A stretch of DNA of 64,000 bases. Origin: Saprospiraceae bacterium. Lineage in GTDB: Bacteria; Bacteroidota; Bacteroidia; Chitinophagales; Saprospiraceae. Positions 54,230 through 64,000 of this stretch are shown one piece after another; within the stretch, counting starts at the first letter, position 1; every line of letters starts with the position of its first letter. A program made the translations under genes and the position numbers. The notes beneath the pieces were generated by a model. That model made no database searches, had not been told where the DNA came from, and was given only the letters and a program-made list of their open reading frames with translations. The stretch is taken from the NCBI GenBank assembly GCA_020628095.1, contig JAHDFP010000006.1, forward strand, positions 62,001 through 126,000. The letters run 5' to 3'.

Positions 54230-57200
54230 ATGATGAACAAATTCCTTATTGCCTTTCTCTTTTTATTGAATAGTACATTTATTTTTTCTCAGCATGATCT
54301 TAATTCGGAGGTTTCCCCGCTTTCCTCTGTGGAGCTACTAGAGTTACCTTCTCTGGATAATAACTCCCTTAAGTCTTTGCATCCTAACCAAAAAGGGCAG
54401 GCCTTACGCTTTGCGGAAGGACGAGAGGTTAACGTAGTACCATCGCTTACGGGCAACTGGGAATACACTAAGAGCGACAAAGCCGTATGGCGCCAGAGGA
54501 TAAAATCTCCAAATGCACATACTTTGAATCTCGGTTTTACCAAGTTTCATCTGCCAGAATCTGCTGTGTTATTCTTATATAATCCTAACCAAACATCTAT
54601 TATCGGCCCACTGACTAAAGCGGATAATGACGATCATCACCAATACTGGACGCCTATGATCGACGGTGACGAAGTGGTGATAGAGCTACAAGTGGATATA
54701 GAAAGAAAGGATAAGGTCAGACTACAATTATCTAAAGTCAATCATGATTTTCTTGATATAAGAAAGTCTTTATCTGGAAGTTGTAATCTGGATGTTGTCT
54801 GCGGAGAAGATGATGGATGGGGCATCGTGGATAATTATCGGGACATTATTTCTTCCGTGGGTGCCTATACCATAGGTGGTATAGATGCATGTTCGGGCGC
54901 ATTGATTAATAATACGCGCAGAGATTGTACACCATACTTTTTGACAGCCGATCATTGCGGTATAAGTAACTCTAATAGTCCAAGTGTCGTAGTATACTGG
55001 AATTATCAGAACTCGATATGTAGGCAGCCTAATTCTTCTGAGTCAGGAGGACTAGGTGATGGCCTGAGAGACCAGTTTAATTCGGGCAGTCGTCTCAGGG
55101 CAACGGTAAATTTTCGAGAAGGTTCCGATTTTACTCTTATAGAATTGGATGATGAGTTAGATTCAGAAAATACTCTTTTTTTGGCAGGATGGGACAGGTC
55201 TGGTTTGTTAGGAGATACATCTATTTGTATACATCATCCTGGAGTTGAGGAGAAGAGAATCAGCTTTGATTTTGATGAATTATCTAGAGCAGTAGGACAA
55301 GAAGCGTCGAGGTTTTTGCGTGTAAATAATTGGGAAATTGGCACAACAGAGGGAGGCTCATCAGGTTCCCCTTTATTCAATGCCAATAAGCAGATTATCG
55401 GTCAGTTATTTGGCGGACTTGCTTCTTGCAGCAATAATTCTATAGACGACTATGGTGCTTTGGCTTATTCTTGGGATAATTTTAGTGATCCATCTCAAAG
55501 TCTAAGTAGTTGGCTAGATCCAGACGGTATTGGAAATATAGCTATAGATGGAATGAGTTGTTCCTTTACAATAGATTTGAGTGTGGAGAACTTAGAACTA
55601 TGCTCTAATGACCAAGAAGATATACTTATCGATATAAGATCAGGTGAGTTTTTTGATAACCTTGTAACATATACTATAGAGAATATTCCAGAAGGTATAG
55701 ATGCGGAATTGAGATTCGAAGTAGGAGATCCAGACCAAACTAATAGTCTGACTCTATCTAACTATGAAAATCTAACGGACTCTACATATATAATCAATGT
55801 AATAGTCTCTGACGGTAGCAATGAGGCAACTCAAGAACTTGCACTAAGAGTATATGGGAATGTACCTGATGTTCCTGATCTCATATCTCCAGTCAATGGT
55901 ACAACCAATACAGCAATTAATCTAACACTCAGAACAGAACCTCAAAACTCGACTCAAGAGTACACTTTCCAACTTTCAACACTTCCCAATTTTTCAGATA
56001 TTACCTCCGAGACAACTTCTAGCACGGAATGGACTCCTAATTCTTTGAATCCAAGAACAGAATATTTCTGGAGAGTTGAAGCCAGTAATCCATGCGGAGA
56101 ATCTGATTGGTCTGAGGTCTATAGCTTTTTTACTTCGGATATATTTTGTACCAATGTGTCTGCAAAGGATTTGCCTTTGACGATTACTGATACTGCACCT
56201 AATACCGTGACTTCCACTATAGATTTGCCCTATCCTGTAACAGTGTCAGATGTCAATATAACGCAGGTACAGGGACTTCATGATTTTATGGAAGATTTAG
56301 ATTGTCGATTAGAGCATAATGGCGAAAGTGTGACTTTGTTCGCTAATATCTGCTTTGATAATGATGATTTTGATATTGGGTTTGATGACAGCTCAATGAC
56401 ATCTATACCATGTCCACCTACGGATGGCAACATTCACCAGCCATTAGGTCCGCTATCTACTTTTAACGGAATGTCAATGCACGGCGTGTGGAATATGGTA
56501 ATAGAGGATTCTCAATTTATTGATGGCGGAGAGTTTCAGTCGTGGTCTATGGAGTTATGTTATAGTGGAACCATGTCACCTATCATAATACCGAGTGATC
56601 ACGATGTTATACTATGTGATTCTGGTGCCAGTATTTATTCTCATTATTTGCCAGGAGAGGATAATAGATTAAACATAGTTGACTCAAGAGGTAACAACAT
56701 AGACTTCTCTATAGAGAGTGATAATAGTATAGAAGATTTTGTCAATATAATTATAGAGGAAAGATTAGATCCACGGGACGGTCCTTTGACATTGAGCCTT
56801 ATTGATCAAAATAATGATATACAATTTTCAACTCAAGTATATCTGATCTCTTGTAGTAGCAATACGACCCCACCGATCATTAATATTGGTGATACGACAT
56901 TAGACTTTATAGAATGTGACATAAGTAACAACCCTATAGAAGCTCAACAAAAAATAGATGAATTAATCAATGATCCTAATTCTGTAACGGTATTTTGTGA
57001 TCCCGTGGATAATTACAGATGGGTTCAGGTACCGGACCCTTTGCCATCATCACCTAATATAGTCAATGGACCATGTGATATGGCCTATGATGTACTGCTA
57101 TCCTTAATAGATGCTTGTGGTAATACGGATGGGTCAAGTGTAATTGTCACTGTACCTGTTAGAGATACCGAGGGCCCTTCTGTATTGGATGGATACCCAA

Positions 57201-59869
57201 TAGATCAGCAATATGATTGTGTTTCTGATGTACCACCAGCACAAGCTGTTTTAGAAGATGCTTGTTCGGGACGATTAATAGGTGGAGTTGATTTTCAGAT
57301 TATAGAAGATCTGTCTGGTGTCAATTGTGAGTCTGATGGCGTTATAATCCGTGAGTATTATTTTGAGGATCCTTGTGGTAATGTGGAGAATAATATCGCT
57401 TCACTACCTTTCGTCCAAACTATTACCTTAGCATCTAACGATTTAGTCTGGTTAGATCAAGCCAAACTACCTGATGGCATTAGTTTAGAGCTTTCAGAAT
57501 TAGCGTGTTCGCAGGAGTACTGTTTCCAAGAAGTATGGGTAGAAGATAATACTGATCCTAACTCGATGACATTTCCTTTTGCTAAGGATCTTGTTTGGGG
57601 TGTCGATTATGGATATACTAATGGAGGTTGTAGTGGTGAGCCATTAGAGGTAACAATGGATGTAGGACCTTGCATTTTTCCTGGTGGTGACGGTAATCTA
57701 ATTGCTGTAACCTATACTGTACAGAATCCATGTGGAGAAGATTTAACACACGAATTTTTAATTGATATTTCTTGTGGAGGCTGTGGTAATTATGATGGAG
57801 ATAGATGTGATTTTTGTGAGGAAGGAGGTCCTGGATCCAGATGCTATACCTGTGATCTAAACTCGATTGATGTAGCATCATGTACTCCACCATGGGATGG
57901 CAATAGTGGCCAGCTTGGTCAACCTAATCCTTTATGTGGTGGACAAGGCGTACCACATAATATGTCATGGTATTCATTCATGGCAGGATCTCCTAGTTTG
58001 ACTGTGACAATCATACCAGTAGATTGTATTATGGGAAATGGAGCCATCGGTATTCAGGCGGGAGTTTATAGTGAGTGCGGCGGCGATTGTATCGCAGGTG
58101 ATGCTTCTTGCACTGGAGGACTGGACATTAAAATTTTCACATTAGAAACTCTTGTTGTTGGTAACATCTATTACATTTTTGTTGACGGGTGTAACGGGGC
58201 AGAATGTGCTGTAGATATAACTTTCGATGGACAATCAGCTTATGAACTTCCTGGCATTGCTCAGGTCATCGTAGAAGAACAGGGTTCTGCTACTTCATCC
58301 GTTTATTGTGCTGGACAAAGTTTACGGTTCAATGTATTACACGATGGAAGTTCAAATACAGCATTTGGAGATGGTCATAATTCCCCAGGTGATACATATG
58401 ATGATGAGGCAGATATATGTTTTAACTGGTCTTTTGATCCACCTATAGATGGAGTGTCGGAGGTAAATTACAGTATGGTGCAAGAAGGTGGATTTGCGAC
58501 GCCTTTGTTGACCTTGCCAGATGTAGATCAGGAAACAGAGTATGAGATATGTATAGAGGAAGTGTATGGACCATGCGATGCAGTATGTTCTAACGCATCG
58601 ATAACGGGCGACCGGTGTATAGAAATTATTGTTGTGCCATTTTCAGATGAAGATTTACCTGAGATCATAGGTCCAAGAGAAATATGTGATGACGCTCTGG
58701 ATAATGTCCAGTATACAGTTTTACCATCGAATCAGGATGACAATTATGATTGGTCTGTAGAGGAGACAGGGGCAGTAATAATTAACAGTAATGCAGAGAA
58801 CACCTCCGTTGTCTTAGATCTTAGTGATCATGACTTCTCTAAGTGTATTCCTATCTCAGGTGATATAGAATGTGGGCAAGTCTCTTTAGAGTTATGTCTA
58901 AGTAGAGGGAGCAATTCGCTCCAGTCATTAGAAGAAACCTTATGTGAAGGGGAATCTATAGAAATTAATGGAAACATCTACGACCAAACTAACCCACAAG
59001 GAAGAGAAGTATTACCTGCGAGTAATGGCTGCGACAGTATCATTAATGTAAATATAGATTTTCTGAGAACGGCAGAATTCGATATAAACGAAACACTGTG
59101 TTCTGATGATTCTATCATAATAAATGGACAAGTATATAACGAAGAAAATCCGCAAGGCATAGAAATACTACAGTCGAGTAACGGTTGTGACAGTATAATA
59201 AATGTCAATTTGGAATTTCAGAATACCATAGAAGTAGATTTCAATCCGACCTTATGTCCTGGGGAATCAATAGAGGTTAATGGAACTGTATATGATGCAA
59301 ATAATCCTCAGGGTAGAGAAACTACAATTTCCGCCAGCGGCTGTGATAGTATAATCAATGTATCATTGATGTATGTCGAAGATTACGAATTTAATCTGAA
59401 TTGTACTTCTGGACCAAACAGTATAACATTTGATTGGCAGTCTGATCAGTCCATAGAAGAATTGGAGATAACGTATACGATTAATGAGTTAGATGTTAGT
59501 ATGGAGACACTATCATCAGATACGGAGAATTATAGTCTAGTCGGATTGAATCAAAACGATCAAGTAGAATTTGAAGTTGTCATTACAATGGATAATGGAT
59601 GTACATTCCGTGAGAGCATTATGTGTATGGCTGGTTCCGTTTCTACAGACGACATAAGTAATAAAGGATATATGATTTATCCTAATCCTAGTTCTGATTA
59701 CTTGAATGTGGTGGGTGCAGACAATGCGGATATAGAAATATTGGATATAAGCAATAGAATAGTGCGTAAGACCAAAGCGACTGAATCACCTATAAATATC
59801 TCAGGACTAAATTCTGGTCTATATCTGATTAGGATTGATAATAGTGTTATTCGCTTTGTAAAGATTTGA
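54230..59869 (+). CDS. Multidomain secreted serine protease with type IX sorting domain
   Basis: 1879 residues. Signal peptide about 1-22. A trypsin-like domain follows, related to lysyl endopeptidase: His242 in LTADHCGIS, Asp300 in SDFTLIELDD, Ser378 in GGSSGSPLF, so the triad is complete. Next come a fibronectin III-like domain (about 550-636), a proprotein convertase P-domain (about 640-780), Cys-rich Ig-like regions with many disulfide candidates, three 52-residue Cys-containing repeats (about 1570-1725), and a type A sorting domain ending IRIDNSVIRFVKI (about 1811-1879). It is expected to be exported by the type IX system and kept at the surface or released, digesting external protein. 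Substrate specificity is unproven. Confidence 0.93.
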   Translation: MMNKFLIAFLFLLNSTFIFSQHDLNSEVSPLSSVELLELPSLDNNSLKSLHPNQKGQALRFAEGREVNVVPSLTGNWEYTKSDKAVWRQRIKSPNAHTLNLGFTKFHLPESAVLFLYNPNQTSIIGPLTKADNDDHHQYWTPMIDGDEVVIELQVDIERKDKVRLQLSKVNHDFLDIRKSLSGSCNLDVVCGEDDGWGIVDNYRDIISSVGAYTIGGIDACSGALINNTRRDCTPYFLTADHCGISNSNSPSVVVYWNYQNSICRQPNSSESGGLGDGLRDQFNSGSRLRATVNFREGSDFTLIELDDELDSENTLFLAGWDRSGLLGDTSICIHHPGVEEKRISFDFDELSRAVGQEASRFLRVNNWEIGTTEGGSSGSPLFNANKQIIGQLFGGLASCSNNSIDDYGALAYSWDNFSDPSQSLSSWLDPDGIGNIAIDGMSCSFTIDLSVENLELCSNDQEDILIDIRSGEFFDNLVTYTIENIPEGIDAELRFEVGDPDQTNSLTLSNYENLTDSTYIINVIVSDGSNEATQELALRVYGNVPDVPDLISPVNGTTNTAINLTLRTEPQNSTQEYTFQLSTLPNFSDITSETTSSTEWTPNSLNPRTEYFWRVEASNPCGESDWSEVYSFFTSDIFCTNVSAKDLPLTITDTAPNTVTSTIDLPYPVTVSDVNITQVQGLHDFMEDLDCRLEHNGESVTLFANICFDNDDFDIGFDDSSMTSIPCPPTDGNIHQPLGPLSTFNGMSMHGVWNMVIEDSQFIDGGEFQSWSMELCYSGTMSPIIIPSDHDVILCDSGASIYSHYLPGEDNRLNIVDSRGNNIDFSIESDNSIEDFVNIIIEERLDPRDGPLTLSLIDQNNDIQFSTQVYLISCSSNTTPPIINIGDTTLDFIECDISNNPIEAQQKIDELINDPNSVTVFCDPVDNYRWVQVPDPLPSSPNIVNGPCDMAYDVLLSLIDACGNTDGSSVIVTVPVRDTEGPSVLDGYPIDQQYDCVSDVPPAQAVLEDACSGRLIGGVDFQIIEDLSGVNCESDGVIIREYYFEDPCGNVENNIASLPFVQTITLASNDLVWLDQAKLPDGISLELSELACSQEYCFQEVWVEDNTDPNSMTFPFAKDLVWGVDYGYTNGGCSGEPLEVTMDVGPCIFPGGDGNLIAVTYTVQNPCGEDLTHEFLIDISCGGCGNYDGDRCDFCEEGGPGSRCYTCDLNSIDVASCTPPWDGNSGQLGQPNPLCGGQGVPHNMSWYSFMAGSPSLTVTIIPVDCIMGNGAIGIQAGVYSECGGDCIAGDASCTGGLDIKIFTLETLVVGNIYYIFVDGCNGAECAVDITFDGQSAYELPGIAQVIVEEQGSATSSVYCAGQSLRFNVLHDGSSNTAFGDGHNSPGDTYDDEADICFNWSFDPPIDGVSEVNYSMVQEGGFATPLLTLPDVDQETEYEICIEEVYGPCDAVCSNASITGDRCIEIIVVPFSDEDLPEIIGPREICDDALDNVQYTVLPSNQDDNYDWSVEETGAVIINSNAENTSVVLDLSDHDFSKCIPISGDIECGQVSLELCLSRGSNSLQSLEETLCEGESIEINGNIYDQTNPQGREVLPASNGCDSIINVNIDFLRTAEFDINETLCSDDSIIINGQVYNEENPQGIEILQSSNGCDSIINVNLEFQNTIEVDFNPTLCPGESIEVNGTVYDANNPQGRETTISASGCDSIINVSLMYVEDYEFNLNCTSGPNSITFDWQSDQSIEELEITYTINELDVSMETLSSDTENYSLVGLNQNDQVEFEVVITMDNGCTFRESIMCMAGSVSTDDISNKGYMIYPNPSSDYLNVVGADNADIEILDISNRIVRKTKATESPINISGLNSGLYLIRIDNSVIRFVKI
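58937..59404 (+). repeat. Three tandem 156-base coding repeats
   Basis: Starts at 58937, 59093 and 59249 are exactly 156 bases (52 codons) apart. Each unit runs TLC-x-(G/D)-(E/D)-S-I-x-(I/V)-NG...NPQG(R/I)E...GCDSIINV. The DNA is clearly diverged between copies, so the duplication is old and the protein pattern is conserved. Confidence 0.85.
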
Positions 59870-59887
59870 TAGGCTCATTAGGAATAG

Positions 59888-62119
59888 TTAGTGTCTTCTG
59901 CGTACCTCAAAGGATACTTTCTTCTTTTGACCCCTATCATCATGTACTTCTAGAGTGTAATTGCCTTCGGATAATTCCGCAAAAGTATGATGAGCTTCTG
60001 TAGTCTTGCTAAAATGTTCGTCATTAAGAAACCAGAACAGTGACGATTCTTTATTTAGCGAATTGGCCACCAATTTGACTTGAGAATATTCTGCGTCTAA
60101 TTTTTTAGGTATAAAAATGACTGACGCATCCTGAGGGTAGACGATGTCCAATACATTTTTGTCAGCTTGTAAGTTTCCACTCGTACTAATGTGTTGGTGT
60201 CCTGCGAATTCTGATTTATAGTATTCCTCTGTGGGAGACATAGAGAAAAGGGTGTCTTTCTCTACTAAATGATGATGTGTACACTGTCTTATGCGATGAT
60301 GGTGATTGGGTATGTCGACGAGTCGTGTGTTATTACATAATCTTCCTTTACTCTGTCCACTATCTATACACACCTCTATTTTTTCTCCCTGCGCGACGAC
60401 CTCATCGATACCACCTTCGCTTTCTAGTAATCGCATTAATCTAAATAATATTGGTGCGGCCTTAATACCTCCTGTCAAATTATGGATACCTCGACCATCT
60501 TCGTTACCTACCCAGATGCCGACTATATATCTTCCGTTAGCACCGATAGACCAGGCATCTCTATGTCCATAACTTGTCCCTGTTTTCCAAGCGATCTTTT
60601 GACCATCCATCTTGTTATAGTGCTGTTCTTCTTTGGGTCTATTGACACTTGTCATAGCTTTTATAGTATGAGCTACACTTACAGGATCGAATGCAAATTG
60701 ATTTCGTTCAACGTTTTGATTTTGTATAGTTTGACATTCACTATAAGGATAAGGAATTTTGTTATAGTTCCGCAGCAGTCCTTTATACGCATTGGTCAAT
60801 TCGTATAGGTTGGCTTCTGCACCTCCAAGAATAAGACTAAGACCATGATGATCATAATTATTGTTGAGGTGACTAAGCTGCAATCTATCTTTAAGTAGAT
60901 TATAAAGGTCTTGTCCACCCACATAGTTGAGTACCCTGACGGCAGGCACGTTAAGAGAGTGCGTTATTATCTTATCTAAAGGAACGTAGCCTCTATAATT
61001 TTTGTCAAAATTTTTAGGAGTGAATCCGTCTATATTGGTCGGTATGTCTTTTATATTTTCTTTAGGCAAAAAGTAGCCTTCGTCTATGGCATAAGTATAT
61101 AAAAAGGGTTTAAGCAGACTTCCATAGCTTCTCGGTGCGTGTGCGCAATTGACATATCTATGTTTGTTGTCTTTGTATGTAGTATTGCCTATATAAGAGA
61201 CGAGCTTATTGTCGATGTAGTCCATGATAACAACGGCGGCATTATCAATGCCGTCATATTGATATAAGTCGGAGAACGATTGCACAATCGCTGAGGCACT
61301 TAGCTGAATGTCTTTATTGATTGTGGTTTTGAAAATGTTCTGATTAGGATGAAGTGATATAAGATGGTCTAGTAGATGCGTACTGTGCATGGGAATTGGC
61401 TCTGTATTAAAGATGATATCTTCGAAGATGGCCAACTCGTAATCATGTTGACTTATTACTTTTTTGTCAAGTAGTTTTTTAAGAAGTGCATTTCTTTTGA
61501 CTATAAGTTTGTCTACATTTTTAGTCATGTGTATGGCGGTAGGGGCATTGGGTAGAACGGTCAATGTCGCATATTCGGCAATAGAAAGCTCACCCAAAGG
61601 ACGATTATAGTATCTCCACGAGGCAGTGGATGCACCTATGGTATTTCCTCCGAACGGTGCTATAGATGCCCATATATTGATGATGTCAGATTTGCTATGG
61701 AGCATCTCTAATTTTATTGCCCCAAGTATCTCAATCAATTTTTGTGTGTATGTCCGACTTTTATTGCCTCTGTACATACGCATCACCTGCATAGTAATTG
61801 TACTTCCCCCTCTGACTATTTTTTTAGCCTTGTAATTTTCTTTTGCGGCTTTGGCCAGAGATATTGGATTGATTCCAATATGCTTATAAAAATATTCATC
61901 TTCAAAGAGTGTAATACAATCCGCTAACGCTTTAGGTATATCCTTATCTAATGGAAATCGCCATTGTTGATCTTGTGATATCTTAGCAGATAATAACTGA
62001 CCATCTTGGTCAAGTAATATCTTGCTATAGTCTAAGTCATGATTTGGTATAGGTATACTAAATACAATGGCTAACAGAAGCAAGATGGCGATCATTATAT
62101 ATCTAAGACACTTTTTCAT
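59888..62119 (-). CDS. pbpC: Penicillin-binding protein 1C
   Basis: 743 residues. One N-terminal membrane segment (about 6-24), a glycosyltransferase family 51 domain (ALADCITLFEDEYFYKHIGI with the catalytic Glu, RGGSTITMQVMRM), a transpeptidase domain with SYGSLLKPFLYTY (SxxK), and KTGTSYGHRDAW, then a C-terminal biPBP_C-like domain (from about 650). PBP1C polymerises glycan and has weak or unusual transpeptidase activity. It is 23 bases downstream of the alpha-2-macroglobulin gene, the usual PBP1C/YfhM pairing. Confidence 0.94.
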   Translation of the reverse strand: MKKCLRYIMIAILLLLAIVFSIPIPNHDLDYSKILLDQDGQLLSAKISQDQQWRFPLDKDIPKALADCITLFEDEYFYKHIGINPISLAKAAKENYKAKKIVRGGSTITMQVMRMYRGNKSRTYTQKLIEILGAIKLEMLHSKSDIINIWASIAPFGGNTIGASTASWRYYNRPLGELSIAEYATLTVLPNAPTAIHMTKNVDKLIVKRNALLKKLLDKKVISQHDYELAIFEDIIFNTEPIPMHSTHLLDHLISLHPNQNIFKTTINKDIQLSASAIVQSFSDLYQYDGIDNAAVVIMDYIDNKLVSYIGNTTYKDNKHRYVNCAHAPRSYGSLLKPFLYTYAIDEGYFLPKENIKDIPTNIDGFTPKNFDKNYRGYVPLDKIITHSLNVPAVRVLNYVGGQDLYNLLKDRLQLSHLNNNYDHHGLSLILGGAEANLYELTNAYKGLLRNYNKIPYPYSECQTIQNQNVERNQFAFDPVSVAHTIKAMTSVNRPKEEQHYNKMDGQKIAWKTGTSYGHRDAWSIGANGRYIVGIWVGNEDGRGIHNLTGGIKAAPILFRLMRLLESEGGIDEVVAQGEKIEVCIDSGQSKGRLCNNTRLVDIPNHHHRIRQCTHHHLVEKDTLFSMSPTEEYYKSEFAGHQHISTSGNLQADKNVLDIVYPQDASVIFIPKKLDAEYSQVKLVANSLNKESSLFWFLNDEHFSKTTEAHHTFAELSEGNYTLEVHDDRGQKKKVSFEVRRRH

Positions 62120-62142
62120 CTATTTGCTTAATTATCGATAAG

Positions 62143-64000
62143 TTATTTTATAATTGTCCTTTGGGATGTTCCTCTTGCATACACTTCTCCGTTATACATG
62201 TTTTCACAGAAAATAGCAGGCATATAATAGTCTCCTTTAAGGCTTGCTTTCGCTTTGAAATAATAGGTCTTAGTTTCATTTTTATTTAGTCTAAAGAAGG
62301 TATATACTTTGTCATCTCTGTAGTCTTGGTATATATATCTGTCAGAGTCACCTTTATTGGTTGTATATAGCCTAGGGTTGAGCAGCTCCCATCCAGATGG
62401 CATCTTTAGCGTTACAGCCATATTCTCATGGTCTATTATGTCGGTATTGGTGATGTCTATTTTTATATCTAGGTCATCACCTTGTTGGATGTCTTGTAAG
62501 TTAACAGACTTGCCATTTCTGGTTGAGATTTTTACTTTCATAGTAATAGCATTAGATTGAGCCGGCGCGTATAATTCCTTGGATATTGCGCGTTCTGTCT
62601 TGGTTACATAGATGGTACTTTTGGACGGGTTTTCTATCGTTACTTGATCTGTGATTTCATCCCAGTTCCAAGCAAAGTTTTTGTTTTTGTGGGAAGGTAA
62701 TTTTTCTTTACTGGTATACTTCTGCGATGTGATGTCAAATTCGATCTCATCGGATATATTACTTTCTCCTAAATAAGATGCCGCTGCCAAGAACATGAAC
62801 CCTTGCTCCTGTGTCGATAACCAGGATTTATTATTGACTTCTGTTACCCAATCTTCATAGTATCTATCCAGTTGCTGTGATCTTGCAATTTTAGACATAA
62901 TATCTATCACAATGGCTTTATCTCTGACAGCACTACCAAAAATGGTTTGATCTATCCTACCAGATTGTCCATCGTCCAAAGCATCGTTGAGTAACTCCAC
63001 TGCATATTGATCCATATTGGCGTAGTAATATGCACCAGAAAGAAACACCTTAGCCATCTGAGGTAAGTTGTTGCGTGATCTGAATCTATTCATTGCGCTC
63101 TTGGCAGGTTTTCCTGCTTTTGATAATAGATAAAGACCATAGGCTTGATATATTATTTCTCTTTTGAACCTATATTCATTTTCTATCCCTTCTACTTTCC
63201 ATTTGTTGACTTTCGTCGCCTTGTTTTTAATCCATGATTGTATAACCTCGCTGCTGACTTGTGCTCCGAGATCACGAGCTTCTAATAGGAAATGAGCCGC
63301 GTATAGATCTGACCATTGATGGTAATAACTATTTTTCCAATAGTTGAAATGACCTTTGGGTTGTTGGTATGAATTAATTTTTGTGATAGCCGCATCCAGA
63401 TAGTCTTTTCTATCAAGTTCTTGTTTAGGCGTAAGATTCATAAGACTATTGATGTGCAACATTGCGAATGCTCTAGAAGTCGTTTGCTCTAGACAACCAT
63501 ACGGATATTGTATCAAGTTTTGATAGTGCTTAGAGAAATTAGGTAACAAGGCACCTGATACGGTCAGGTCGACATTTTTAGTTTTTTCATATCCAAAAGA
63601 ATTGATATCAATATTTATTTTTTCTCCTGCTGCAATTTGATATCGTTCTTCTTGCTCAGAATAAGAATTTGGATAATTGACGAAAATCTTGGTTGATTCA
63701 TCAGACCGATATTTTCCAGCTTCGGCGCTAAAGTTTATTTCTGTTGTGCCAGACTCTTCGGAAGTATTTATTATAAGGGTTTCGATTATTTGATCATCAG
63801 AAGATAGGTCTATGCTCCTGCTGGAGTTACTAAAATTTATAAGGCCATTATTAGCTTGTCCGCTTAGATTAACCTGACTTATGGAGGTTTCGTCTTTGAA
63901 TATGGTGACTGGCACTTCAACCTTATCTGTAATATTAAGACTTCTCGGTAGCTGTGACTGTATCATAAGTGGGCTAACAACTTTGACATACTTTTCGTTA
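62143..64000 (-). CDS. Bacterial alpha-2-macroglobulin (start beyond right edge)
   Basis: The frame is open to 64000 and continues upstream of the window; about 618 C-terminal residues are seen. The thioester site is PYGCLEQTTSRAF, with the Cys-x-Glu-Gln of the protease-trapping family intact. A helical thioester-domain toroid follows (LDRKDYLDAAITKINSYQQP onward), then a receptor-binding-like domain (about 500-600 of the visible part). Such proteins trap attacking proteases in the periplasm and work with PBP1C to protect and repair the wall. The N-terminal macroglobulin domains are outside this window. Confidence 0.92.
   Translation of the reverse strand, partial: NEKYVKVVSPLMIQSQLPRSLNITDKVEVPVTIFKDETSISQVNLSGQANNGLINFSNSSRSIDLSSDDQIIETLIINTSEESGTTEINFSAEAGKYRSDESTKIFVNYPNSYSEQEERYQIAAGEKINIDINSFGYEKTKNVDLTVSGALLPNFSKHYQNLIQYPYGCLEQTTSRAFAMLHINSLMNLTPKQELDRKDYLDAAITKINSYQQPKGHFNYWKNSYYHQWSDLYAAHFLLEARDLGAQVSSEVIQSWIKNKATKVNKWKVEGIENEYRFKREIIYQAYGLYLLSKAGKPAKSAMNRFRSRNNLPQMAKVFLSGAYYYANMDQYAVELLNDALDDGQSGRIDQTIFGSAVRDKAIVIDIMSKIARSQQLDRYYEDWVTEVNNKSWLSTQEQGFMFLAAASYLGESNISDEIEFDITSQKYTSKEKLPSHKNKNFAWNWDEITDQVTIENPSKSTIYVTKTERAISKELYAPAQSNAITMKVKISTRNGKSVNLQDIQQGDDLDIKIDITNTDIIDHENMAVTLKMPSGWELLNPRLYTTNKGDSDRYIYQDYRDDKVYTFFRLNKNETKTYYFKAKASLKGDYYMPAIFCENMYNGEVYARGTSQRTIIK

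Noticed and set aside
58937-59404. Tandem repeats as a CRISPR array
   Set aside because: They are in-frame protein repeats with diverged DNA, no short identical repeats or spacers.
1-64000. Mobile element or genomic island
   Set aside because: No integrase, transposase, terminal repeats, tRNA attachment site or phage genes seen; gene order looks like core chromosome.

Overview
The window is a 64 kb stretch of AT-rich chromosome from a member of the Bacteroidota, most likely the Saprospiria/Lewinella side of the phylum. The signs are a TonB-dependent receptor with an N-terminal CarboxypepD_reg-like domain, a PorV/PorQ-family barrel, a C-terminal type IX secretion sorting domain, a GldB-type lipoprotein, families typical of Bacteroidota (DUF4292, DUF5723, DUF6702, DUF4230), Saprospiraceae-style multidomain secreted proteins, and several TAnnTTTG promoter elements. 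I see no rRNA, tRNA, CRISPR array, insertion sequence, integrase or phage gene. It reads as ordinary, densely packed core chromosome with some lineage-specific secretion genes. Functional names come from motifs and remembered family features; no database search was run.

Layout. 1-10.6 kb: an Omp85-type outer-membrane protein (cut by the left edge), hemW, two small unknown genes, a small secreted protein, then a minus-strand group with hemB, yidD, a DUF6702 protein, an SRPBCC+GyrI fusion, hemJ, a CHAP amidase and a lytic transglycosylase. Three heme-related genes (hemW, hemB, hemJ) fall within 6.3 kb. A D-2-hydroxyacid dehydrogenase follows. 10.7-19.7 kb: three consecutive genes encoding a TonB-dependent receptor, a 1401-residue secreted protein and a PorV/PorQ-family barrel. 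This looks like one secretion/uptake unit and is the most distinctive locus here.

19.8-30.7 kb: greA, a HIT protein, ruvC, an envelope operon (flippase-like, DUF3108, DUF4230), a POT peptide transporter, an MscS channel, a DUF5723 protein divergent from gldB, and a 2OG-Fe(II) oxygenase. 30.7-41.7 kb: ileS (a long type with a swapped GIHH signature), fluC, a WecA/TagO-like transferase, a lipoprotein, uppS, bamA and hflX. 41.7-49.1 kb: a minus-strand run of EnvC-like, DUF4292, TPR protein and pyk, then the acpP-fabF-rnc cluster. 49.1-64 kb: a YdjM-like membrane protein, a GH113-like glycosidase, a YD-repeat protein, accA-dapA, a 1879-residue secreted serine protease with a type IX sorting domain, and the pbpC/alpha-2-macroglobulin pair cut by the right edge.

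Much of the window serves the cell envelope: outer-membrane assembly (bamA, the second Omp85), undecaprenyl-phosphate supply and use (uppS, WecA-like), peptidoglycan turnover (CHAP, lytic transglycosylase, EnvC-like, PBP1C), fatty-acid synthesis (accA, acpP, fabF) and type IX-linked secretion and gliding (PorV-like, two secreted proteins, GldB). Several starts were adjusted where the longest frame begins inside a terminator or where a signal peptide points to an internal start. TTG starts appear real in several genes.
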